From NCBI GenBank assembly GCA_964343365.1, contig CAYFJI010000114.1:1-5754 (forward strand): a stretch of DNA of 5,754 nt, in the 5' to 3' direction. The position numbers and the translations under genes were made by a program. This document shows, piece after piece, positions 1 to 5,754 of this stretch. Below the pieces are notes generated by a model. That model worked only from the letters and a program-made list of their open reading frames with translations, was not told the DNA's origin and made no database searches. Source of the DNA: CAJXWH01 sp964343365. Its GTDB lineage: Bacteria; Pseudomonadota; Gammaproteobacteria; Arenicellales; UBA868. Positions within the stretch are counted from its first letter, which is position 1; each line of letters opens with the position of its first letter.

Positions 1-1
1 C

Positions 2-562
2 CACGCGGAGGTGAATGTCGCGGTGGCTGAGACCATGAGCGTGGGCGAGGGTCAGGCGGCAATGGCACAAGGAGCCGCAGGATTAGCTGGACAAGGCATA
101 CAACAACAAGCCGGAATGATGGGCCAAGGTATCGGCGCATTACAAGCTCAAGGTGGTATGATAGGACAGCAGGCTGGTATGACACAGGCACAGTTGAATG
201 ATGTAATGGCACAACAGACTCAAGCCTATCAGGAAGAGCAAGCAAGGCTACAACGTCAAACTAATGCCCAAGCAAGTTCAGGTGGAGGTGGAGGAGGTAG
301 TGGAGGAATCCTTGGAGGATTTACTAAAGCATTAGGCATCTCAGACATTAGACTTAAAGATAACATTCAACTTCTAGAAGAAGGAAAGGGCGGTGATCCA
401 AATATCTACTCATTCAATTATAAGTGGGATAAAGAAACTAAGTGGAGGGGTGTAATGGCACAAGAATTAATCGGCACCAAACACTTTGATGCCGTTATAA
501 ATACAGAAGGATTCTACATGGTAGACTATGCCAAGCTAGGATTCCCAATGGAACAAATTTAA
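2..562 (+). CDS. 5'-truncated virion protein with C-terminal S74-like domain
   Basis: The reading frame is open to the left edge. A GTG at 11 could be read as a start, but the GGAG at 7-10 abuts it, so an upstream start outside the window is more likely. Residues are numbered from that GTG. Residues 15-84 are rich in Gly, Gln, Ala and Met with a 7-residue periodicity (QQAGM at 32-36 and again at 53-57). A glycine linker follows at 91-99. Residues 111-178 match the peptidase S74 / intramolecular chaperone pattern: SDIRLK (111-116), YSFNY (133-137), GVMAQE (147-152), DAV (160-162) and VDYAKLG (171-177). In that family the Ser and Lys of SDxRLK form the self-cleavage dyad; both are present here. 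The protein stops right after the domain, without the helical tail common in tailspike versions. The order and helical N-terminus suggest an internal or tail-associated structural protein rather than a spike; this is inference. Confidence 0.8.
   Translation, partial: HAEVNVAVAETMSVGEGQAAMAQGAAGLAGQGIQQQAGMMGQGIGALQAQGGMIGQQAGMTQAQLNDVMAQQTQAYQEEQARLQRQTNAQASSGGGGGGSGGILGGFTKALGISDIRLKDNIQLLEEGKGGDPNIYSFNYKWDKETKWRGVMAQELIGTKHFDAVINTEGFYMVDYAKLGFPMEQI
281..307 (+). repeat. GGN-codon glycine linker
   Basis: A run of GGT/GGA codons encodes six glycines, then Ser-Gly-Gly. It separates the heptad-like helical part of the first protein from its S74-like domain. It is a flexible linker at protein level and a simple-sequence tract at DNA level, where domain exchange or slippage could occur. 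Confidence 0.85.
341..544 (+). other. S74-like intramolecular chaperone domain
   Basis: This is the domain-encoding part of the first gene (residues 111-178). It starts with the SDIRLK signature, whose Ser and Lys are the family's catalytic dyad, and ends with VDYAKLG, five residues before the protein's C-terminus. In endosialidase tailspikes the domain assists trimer folding and then cuts itself off just before the Ser. Here about 68 residues are present, a minimal form. Whether it cleaves cannot be told from sequence; cleavage would leave only a 73-residue C-terminal fragment. Confidence 0.8.
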
Positions 563-565
563 AGC

Positions 566-572
566 AGAGGAG
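566..572 (+). promoter_or_regulatory. Shine-Dalgarno site of the 306-residue gene
   Basis: AGAGGAG lies 4 bases before the ATG at 577 and just after the upstream TAA (560-562). It is a strong canonical site and fixes the start of the second gene. Confidence 0.85.
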
Positions 573-576
573 TAAT

Positions 577-1497
577 ATGGCATTTAATCCAAGCGGTACA
601 AATTATGCGGCAATGCTTGAATCCAGACGTAGGGCTGATGAAGGCGTAACTAGAGCTTTAAAGGAAAAAGGTGAGCGAGACAGACAGGCAAGAATAAAGG
701 CGAGTGGAAAGCGTTCAGACCTTCAGAAACTTTTAAGCGCAGGAGTTAGAGGAGCCGCCGCATACTACACAGGTGGTATGAGTGAGCAAATGGGGATGGG
801 TGGTGCAATTGATCAGGCTATGTTAGGAACAGACTCAGAGGGCAGGGCTGTCCGTAATGAGTATGGAGATTTGGTTGGTGCAGGAGCTTCAGTATATCAA
901 GCTGGCAAGTCAATGAAGGATGCTAAGTTAGCAAAGCAGGATGCAAGGTTTGATAAACTGCGTAGTAGGAGAATGGAGAATGTGCAGATGCTGTTTGATG
1001 CTGGTATGCCTAAAGAAGCTATGAAGGCACAGAGAGAGATAGAGAATATGGAAGGTGATTATATGACTAAAAGAAAGGGGATGGAAGGAGAATGGAATCC
1101 TTTTGCTCATTCAGATGAGGACTATAGTGCGCTTCAGCCACAGCAAATGTCTAGGGAAGACAGAGCCACTGAAAGGATGAGACAACATGGTAAGTGGGAC
1201 TATGAAATGGGTGAAGGAGGTCAATCAACAGCAGATTTAAAGAAACAGTACGCTCAGTATGGGGCCGGACAAAAAGGGGCTGGTGCGTCAATGCCACCTC
1301 CGGAAGCAAGACAGGGGCCGAACATAGCTTTATTAGAACAGAAAGCCCTAGCTGATAAAGAAAAAATGATGAAAGAAAAGGAAGAAATGAGAGAAAAATT
1401 AGCACAGGAAAAATTTTCTCCACAAAGTGAAGCGGAAGCTAAAAGAGGTAGTAGAGGTTTTGTTCCTCCTGAAGCTAGAATGGGTGTAAGGTATTAA
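577..1497 (+). CDS. Met-rich charged phage structural protein, 306 aa, function unknown
   Basis: I do not recognise a domain. The ATG is preceded by a strong AGAGGAG, 14 bases after the previous stop, so the start is secure. Residues 14-50 are charged helix. Residues 51-83 form a Gly/Ala/Met-rich, moderately hydrophobic stretch, and 97-120 continue as small-residue helix. Residues 134-148 (ENVQMLFDAGMPKEA) resemble a stretch in the next protein. Residues 250-279 are a Lys/Glu/Met-rich helix likely to be coiled coil. It is flanked by two near copies of a PPEAR motif (241-245 and 297-301), the second at the extreme C-terminus. Methionine is strikingly common and cysteine is absent. By position and size it could be the smallest member of an ejection-protein trio (T7 gp14-like role), but no sequence match supports that. 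A scaffold or other head-associated role is an alternative. Confidence 0.75.
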   Translation: MAFNPSGTNYAAMLESRRRADEGVTRALKEKGERDRQARIKASGKRSDLQKLLSAGVRGAAAYYTGGMSEQMGMGGAIDQAMLGTDSEGRAVRNEYGDLVGAGASVYQAGKSMKDAKLAKQDARFDKLRSRRMENVQMLFDAGMPKEAMKAQREIENMEGDYMTKRKGMEGEWNPFAHSDEDYSALQPQQMSREDRATERMRQHGKWDYEMGEGGQSTADLKKQYAQYGAGQKGAGASMPPPEARQGPNIALLEQKALADKEKMMKEKEEMREKLAQEKFSPQSEAEAKRGSRGFVPPEARMGVRY

Positions 1498-1504
1498 GAA
1501 AGGA
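1498..1504 (+). promoter_or_regulatory. Shine-Dalgarno site of the 714-residue gene
   Basis: GAAAGGA begins directly after the TAA at 1495-1497 and ends 5 bases before the ATG at 1510. It supports that start and tight coupling with the upstream gene. Confidence 0.75.
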
Positions 1505-1509
1505 TAACT

Positions 1510-3654
1510 ATGGCGGCTATTAAACAAACTAATGTAGGTAGAACAAACATAAAACTAACATCAAGTGAATTTCCTAGTCTTTCTATTGAAGGAAAAAGGA
1601 AAAATGCAAAAGAGTTAAGGAAAAAACTCAATAAAATGATGTATGAAAAAAGACGTAAGTCTGGTGGTTTTATGGGGAAAAGCCCTAGTACTAAAGAAGT
1701 TACAAAGGACACTAAACTAGGTGCCCTTGATGAAGCTAAACAGTATCCTGCTTCTACTATGCCGTCTCCTGTGAAAAAAAAGAAAAAGAAAGAAAAGGAT
1801 AATAAAAAATCTTCACCACCTAAAGAATTGACTGCGGCTCAAAGAGCTAAACGAGGACTAGGGAGAAAAGATAGCAAGAAAAAACTTACAGACCAAATAA
1901 AAGGGTATGGTCTAGACTCAGGTGAACAGTCTTGGACTGATGCAATAAAAGAAGGATGGCAAGAATTCTGGAGAGATGAACAACCAACAGGAGAGGATAC
2001 TACTGGAGTTAAGGATGTGCCTGTTAAGGAAAGATACCAGACTCCGGCTGAAGCACTTGTTCCTGATCCAGAGGCAGAAAAACTTGAAGAGGAATACGAA
2101 CAACGGTTTCTTAGTGATAAGGCTCTAAGAGACCAGTTTGATACCTCCAAAAGAGAAATACCAAAGGTTGTCCAAGAACATATAGATGATCCCACAAAAC
2201 TAATTGGAGGACAGAAGCCTGCATGGTGGCCTGAAGGTAAGGAAGAAATGGGAGAAGGAGTAATAAGTGATGAAGATTTTGCTAATCAAAAAATATTAGA
2301 TGCTCAAATAAAAGATAAACTAGGAGACAAAAGGAAGTCTAAGGAATTAGATACAAGTTCCCTATCAGATGAAAGAAACGAAAATATACAAAAACTATTT
2401 GATGAAAAAGACCCTGAAGCTGAACTGATAGCATCAGAGTATGAGGCACAGGCGGCTATTAAGGACGCTGAAGATAGAAGGGCATTAGCAAAGAAAAAAG
2501 CTCAAGATCAAAGAATAGTTGGCCCAACACCAACAAAACCTAAATCAAAAGATGTGACTCCATTTCATGAATATGAATCTGACTATGGGGAAGATAGCTT
2601 TCAAAAGGTTGAAAGAAAAATAAAAGAAATTGAGCAAATCTCAAAAGGAGACCATCATCCTGATGTAATGAAGAAGAAAAAAGAAAAGGTAATGGAAGAC
2701 CTTAATAAGGAAGAAACTGGAATGATGAGGGAAGCTGACCCTGATTGGTATATTGATCCTTATACAGGATTTGCAATTGACCTTAATAAGTTACAAGCAA
2801 GGCAGGACAGGAAGGATGCAATGGAGATGGCGGCAATGCTTCCAGCCGATAAGAGATTAATGTTTTTATATCAGGAAGACCTTATTGCAAAGAATGACGT
2901 TGATAAACTCCTTGAGCCTTCAGAAAAAGAGCAGTTGGATAAGAGATTAAAAGAAGCACAACTAGCTGTACAGGCTTCTAACTTACTTCTTAATAATAAA
3001 AAACTACAAAATTATCAATCACCAGAACAACAAGAGTGGAATAAGAATTATAGGAATGCTGTAACAAATGATGACTATGATGGAATATACACATTTGGAA
3101 GAAAATTAGGGTTAAGTGAAGCAGAACTTAATAGAATTATTGAAGGTCATAAAAAAGCTAATATTGCAAAAGCAACAAAAGGTGATACTGATTTATTTGA
3201 AAGACGTTTTAATATTCCATATACAAAGGTTTGGGATTCAAGACAAAGGGTAATGATGGAGTCTGCTAAAGTTTTTGATGAAGGTGAAGCAGGGGGGATT
3301 ATGAATTTTATGGGACAAAAATATTCTGGAAGAAAGGGTCTCTTAGCGGATAATGGGTTACTTGAATTAAATGATGCAAAAGCCTTACAACCACAAGAAT
3401 TAGATAATTATTTTGCTAGTTTACCTGATAAGAATTTTTTTAATCTTCCAAAGTGGCAAACTCCTGAAGGTAAGCCAGATTATGGGAAACTACTTAATAG
3501 TCCACTTGCGTACCAAAGGTTACTTCAAAAGAACCTTATATATAGACATATGGACACGCTGACACAGGGTCAGTATGGGTCTATGGAAAAATATAGGGCA
3601 CAAATTCAAAGTAGAGACGAAAATCTAAATAATAAGTTAGTATCAAATACGTAG
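1510..3654 (+). CDS. Large basic/acidic helical phage protein, 714 aa, function unknown
   Basis: No family is recognised. The start follows an AAAGGA site and lies 12 bases after the upstream stop. Residues 25 to about 137 are extremely basic and probably disordered, including six consecutive lysines at 89-94. Residues 140-400 are charged, Glu/Asp/Lys-rich and mostly helical, with two DPEAExxxxEYE segments (from 186 and from 301). An ENIQKLFD motif at 291-298 is shared with the preceding protein. From 410 (DPDWYIDPYTGF) to the end the sequence is more globular: helices at about 422-500, then an aromatic-containing C-terminal region. No membrane segment, signal peptide or cysteine is visible. 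Its length and its place before a giant gene parallel T7 gp15 (747 aa), an ejected internal protein. The lysine-rich N-terminus could contact packaged DNA. Both ideas are inference; a tail or head structural role remains possible. Confidence 0.8.
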   Translation: MAAIKQTNVGRTNIKLTSSEFPSLSIEGKRKNAKELRKKLNKMMYEKRRKSGGFMGKSPSTKEVTKDTKLGALDEAKQYPASTMPSPVKKKKKKEKDNKKSSPPKELTAAQRAKRGLGRKDSKKKLTDQIKGYGLDSGEQSWTDAIKEGWQEFWRDEQPTGEDTTGVKDVPVKERYQTPAEALVPDPEAEKLEEEYEQRFLSDKALRDQFDTSKREIPKVVQEHIDDPTKLIGGQKPAWWPEGKEEMGEGVISDEDFANQKILDAQIKDKLGDKRKSKELDTSSLSDERNENIQKLFDEKDPEAELIASEYEAQAAIKDAEDRRALAKKKAQDQRIVGPTPTKPKSKDVTPFHEYESDYGEDSFQKVERKIKEIEQISKGDHHPDVMKKKKEKVMEDLNKEETGMMREADPDWYIDPYTGFAIDLNKLQARQDRKDAMEMAAMLPADKRLMFLYQEDLIAKNDVDKLLEPSEKEQLDKRLKEAQLAVQASNLLLNNKKLQNYQSPEQQEWNKNYRNAVTNDDYDGIYTFGRKLGLSEAELNRIIEGHKKANIAKATKGDTDLFERRFNIPYTKVWDSRQRVMMESAKVFDEGEAGGIMNFMGQKYSGRKGLLADNGLLELNDAKALQPQELDNYFASLPDKNFFNLPKWQTPEGKPDYGKLLNSPLAYQRLLQKNLIYRHMDTLTQGQYGSMEKYRAQIQSRDENLNNKLVSNT
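1774..1791 (+). repeat. A-rich tract with A8 run encoding hexalysine
   Basis: Codons AAA AAA AAG AAA AAG AAA encode Lys 89-94 of the 714-residue protein. The A8 run is at 1774-1781. Positions 1776-1782 read A AAA AAG in register with the gene, the heptamer used for -1 frameshifting in E. coli dnaX. A -1 shift would reach TAA at 1800-1802 after six codons. I see no clear upstream Shine-Dalgarno-like stimulator, so frameshifting is only a possibility. Confidence 0.6.
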
Positions 3655-3659
3655 AATAA

Positions 3660-5754
3660 ATGGCTAGAAGAAGGTTTGATTCGTGGTATGAGGCAAACTC
3701 ATATCCGTGGGAAAGTTATGAAGAATCAAAAAAGAGATATGAAAATCAGTATGGCCCTATTCAAGATGAAGAAAGAGACATATCATGGGCAGAGGAATAT
3801 AAGAGAGAACAAGGATTAGCGCAAGAAAAAGAAGAAGAAGACGAGGGATTTATTTCTTCCACTCTAGGAGAGTTTGGTTCTGGTGCCGCTAAGAGTTGGG
3901 ATGAGTTTCAAGCTGGACTTGCCACTAAGGGTGAACACATTGTAGCTCCTTGGCTTGACAAACTTGGCTCCCTGAGAGAAGGAGAACAGAGGGCAGAGAA
4001 GTATGCAGACGCAATCAGGGAATGGGCACCTGAGTACAGGAAGAAGCAGTTAGAGGAAGCGGCCCAATACCCTGAAATAAAGACAAGACTCCAGAAGAGA
4101 CAGGAGGAAGACCCCACCTATAAGCCTGCCGAAACAAGAGCAGAAACTCTAGCAAGACTGAAGGAAGAAGGCGGATGGAAGTATAAACTTGCCAAAAAAC
4201 TTCCAGAGTTTGTTCCATTATCTACTGAAAAATTTCAAGAAGACCTCCCCACCGCTGGTGAGATGGGAAGTTATTCTACCAGTACAGTAATTCCAATGGC
4301 GGCTGGTGGTGCCGCCGCACTTGGAGCATATGCTACTGGATTAGGGCCAGTCGCAACCGCTGGTTTAGCCATGCTTAGTGGTGGCACTGCCGCATCCTCA
4401 ATGGTAGCCGCTCAGACAGCAGATGAAGTAAAGGATCATCCTGTAATCCGTAGAGCACTGGAAATTGATGAAAGCATACCATTTGAAAAACTCTCCCCAA
4501 TACAGCAATCAAGAATAAATGAAATAGCCAGTCATGCCGCACAGAACAACTTAGGCATGAGACTGATATCTTCTGGAATACCAGAGATGATTGGTTACAT
4601 TCCAGCCGGAGGTTGGTTGATTAGAGGACTAGCTGACGTAGTTGGTGGTACAACCTCTGAGGTATGGGACATTGCAGTATCAAGGGATTCAATGCTGGAT
4701 GCACTTATAGATGGCGGTGTTGATCCAAATAAGGTTGCACAATTAGAGCAGGCATTCATAGATATTGGGCCTAAGAAGTCAGAGGTATTTGTTAAGGCTC
4801 TAGCAGGAGAGTTTGTCGCAACAGCAGGATTCACTGGAATTGAACAGACTGTCAAGAATGCCCTGCCTAAGAGAGACCACCGTGTTGATCCTAATAAGAC
4901 TGACAGTAAACTTGCCAAGGAGATGAAGGAAAATGAAGATAAGAAAATAATAGAATTGAGAAGAAAGGAAGTAGAAACACAAAGGAATAAGAGGCGTGTA
5001 ACTAATGAGCTTGTCAGGAGTATTGTGGCCCTGCATGAAGTTGATCCAGAAGCCGCAGTGCAGGAGTTCCAAGACCTTAAACTGGCTGAGGGTAGAATAC
5101 AGAATGATGTAGCCTCAGTCCTTGCAGAGGACAATGCAGATATATTCAGGGATATTTCTCACAGAATAGGCGAGGGGAAAAGAAGGGAATCGATAGATAA
5201 TGCATTAGATAAGTGGGAGAAGGAAACTGCCAGAATAGAAGCGAAATTAGAGAAGGAGAGAGAACGAGCAGAAAAGAGGGAGAAGGCGAGGGAAGAAAAA
5301 AGGGTAGCAGATGCTCAGAAGCAGGATGTGGCTGAGGATACTGAGGTAGAAAAAGAAGCACAGGCTACCACACAAACAATTTTAGATGAGGCAGAAGCTA
5401 CTGAAACTAAAGAAGCTACTGAGACGGTAGTTGATACTAAAGAAGAAACTACACCCAAGAAGAAAAAAAAGAAGACTGCTAAAGACCTGAAAGCGGAAGA
5501 GGCTAGAAGACAGGATGTAAAGGTTGCAGAAATACTGGCAAAACCACCAAAATCCCTTACCAAGAAACTAAAAGAAGTAGCAAAATATACTGGTGTGGAA
5601 ATATTACCAACTGACCAGCCCCAAGACGTTGTTGATAAAATTATGGCTAAGGCTACAGAAGCAGATGCTGTAGTTGAAGAGGAAGTTGCGCCGGAGGTAA
5701 AGGGAAAAGCGGAACCTAAAGTTCCTGTTACAAAGGCTCCTAAACTGAATAAGA
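3660..5754 (+). CDS. Putative large DNA-ejection/internal virion protein, 3'-truncated
   Basis: The frame stays open for 698 codons to the right edge. An in-frame TAA (3657-3659) directly precedes the ATG, so it cannot start further upstream. No Shine-Dalgarno site is visible; the previous stop is 5 bases away, so translation may be coupled. Residues 1-60 are charged and aromatic. Residues 63 to about 200 are amphipathic helices. Residues 211-251 are an uninterrupted Gly/Ala-rich hydrophobic stretch, and 300-330 a second one with Ile, Gly and Trp. Residues 415-450 and 504-556 are Arg/Lys/Glu helices, probably coiled coil or single helix. A hexapeptide repeat (579-590), six lysines (600-605) and a small helical segment (about 630-660) follow. 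This arrangement of amphipathic helices, small-residue hydrophobic block and charged linker is seen in very large phage ejection proteins that insert into the host envelope (T7 gp16 role). No enzymatic motif is visible in this part. Function is inferred from architecture and position. Confidence 0.75.
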   Translation, partial: MARRRFDSWYEANSYPWESYEESKKRYENQYGPIQDEERDISWAEEYKREQGLAQEKEEEDEGFISSTLGEFGSGAAKSWDEFQAGLATKGEHIVAPWLDKLGSLREGEQRAEKYADAIREWAPEYRKKQLEEAAQYPEIKTRLQKRQEEDPTYKPAETRAETLARLKEEGGWKYKLAKKLPEFVPLSTEKFQEDLPTAGEMGSYSTSTVIPMAAGGAAALGAYATGLGPVATAGLAMLSGGTAASSMVAAQTADEVKDHPVIRRALEIDESIPFEKLSPIQQSRINEIASHAAQNNLGMRLISSGIPEMIGYIPAGGWLIRGLADVVGGTTSEVWDIAVSRDSMLDALIDGGVDPNKVAQLEQAFIDIGPKKSEVFVKALAGEFVATAGFTGIEQTVKNALPKRDHRVDPNKTDSKLAKEMKENEDKKIIELRRKEVETQRNKRRVTNELVRSIVALHEVDPEAAVQEFQDLKLAEGRIQNDVASVLAEDNADIFRDISHRIGEGKRRESIDNALDKWEKETARIEAKLEKERERAEKREKAREEKRVADAQKQDVAEDTEVEKEAQATTQTILDEAEATETKEATETVVDTKEETTPKKKKKKTAKDLKAEEARRQDVKVAEILAKPPKSLTKKLKEVAKYTGVEILPTDQPQDVVDKIMAKATEADAVVEEEVAPEVKGKAEPKVPVTKAPKLNK
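5393..5428 (+). repeat. Two-copy 18-bp tandem repeat (EATET peptide repeat)
   Basis: Two adjacent 18-base units begin with the same 12 bases, AGAAGCTACTGA, and match at 14 of 18 positions. In frame they encode EATETK then EATETV (residues 579-590) in the acidic linker of the large protein. A weaker related segment, VDTKEET, follows. Confidence 0.75.
5457..5474 (+). repeat. Second A8 tract encoding hexalysine
   Basis: AAG AAG AAA AAA AAG AAG encodes Lys 600-605 of the large protein, with A8 at 5463-5470. Positions 5465-5471 again read A AAA AAG in register. A -1 shift would reach TAA at 5480-5482 after three codons. It mirrors the tract in the preceding gene, where six lysines also follow closely after a proline. 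Confidence 0.6.

Noticed and set aside
61..463. The 10-mer AATGGCACAA at 61, 205 and 454.
   Set aside because: Each copy encodes Met-Ala-Gln in the same gene and spacing is irregular; explained by repeated residues and shared codon preference.
1839..2195. A 118-codon minus-strand open frame and several shorter ones across 928-2195 and 3908-5563.
   Set aside because: All are antisense to well-supported genes, have low-complexity Ser/Leu/Phe composition, and overlap each other.
3559..3573. Short inverted repeat CTGAC-5-GTCAG near the end of the third gene.
   Set aside because: Five base pairs only, inside coding sequence, with no T-run; too weak for a terminator call.
4298..4316. Perfect 6-bp GC hairpin, GGCGGC - 7-base loop - GCCGCC.
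   Set aside because: It falls inside the codons for the Gly/Ala-rich hydrophobic stretch and is a natural by-product of GGN/GCN codons; no T-run follows.
4595..5134. A 179-codon open frame on the minus strand.
   Set aside because: It lies entirely opposite the large plus-strand gene, its product is Ser/Leu-rich as expected from the complement of Lys/Glu/Arg codons, and no ribosome site or context supports it.
5553..5650. Possible SAP/HeH-like small helical domain near residues 632-663 of the large protein.
   Set aside because: The pattern of spaced leucines and lysines is suggestive but too short and degenerate to name without a profile search.

Overview
This window looks like part of the virion-structural module of a tailed double-stranded DNA phage or phage-like virus. 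Four genes lie head to tail on the + strand and fill almost the whole window, with gaps of only 14, 12 and 5 bases. The layout suggests a single transcription unit. I see no promoter, terminator, tRNA, mobile element or CRISPR array, and no non-coding stretch near 300 bases. The first gene runs in from the left edge and the last runs off the right edge.

Layout: (1) positions 2-562, the 3' part of a gene for a Gly/Gln/Met-rich helical protein ending in a compact S74-like (endosialidase chaperone type) domain; (2) 577-1497, a 306-residue Met- and charge-rich protein with no recognised domain; (3) 1510-3654, a 714-residue, very basic-then-acidic, mostly helical protein with no recognised domain; (4) 3660 to beyond 5754, at least 698 residues of a large protein. 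Gene 4 has a charged helical N-terminus, a long Gly/Ala-rich hydrophobic stretch, a second hydrophobic stretch, and long Lys/Glu-rich helices. No stop codon for gene 4 lies in the window.

Only the S74-like domain is recognised from its residues. The remaining assignments rest on composition and gene order. Three successive genes of small, about 700-residue and very large size, the last with membrane-compatible segments, resemble the internal/ejection protein block of podoviruses (T7 genes 14, 15 and 16) in order and size, though not in recognisable sequence. The working model is that these proteins are packed in or near the portal and delivered into the host envelope at infection; this is inference.

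The host cannot be named. Genes 2 and 3 have ordinary Shine-Dalgarno sites. Arginine is coded mostly by AGA/AGG (37 of 41 in gene 4), which fits AT-rich bacteria or archaea and argues against an enterobacterial codon profile. GC content is uneven: about 70% in the first 60 bases, about one third late in gene 3, and about 50% early in gene 4. All 1,900 or so encoded residues lack cysteine.
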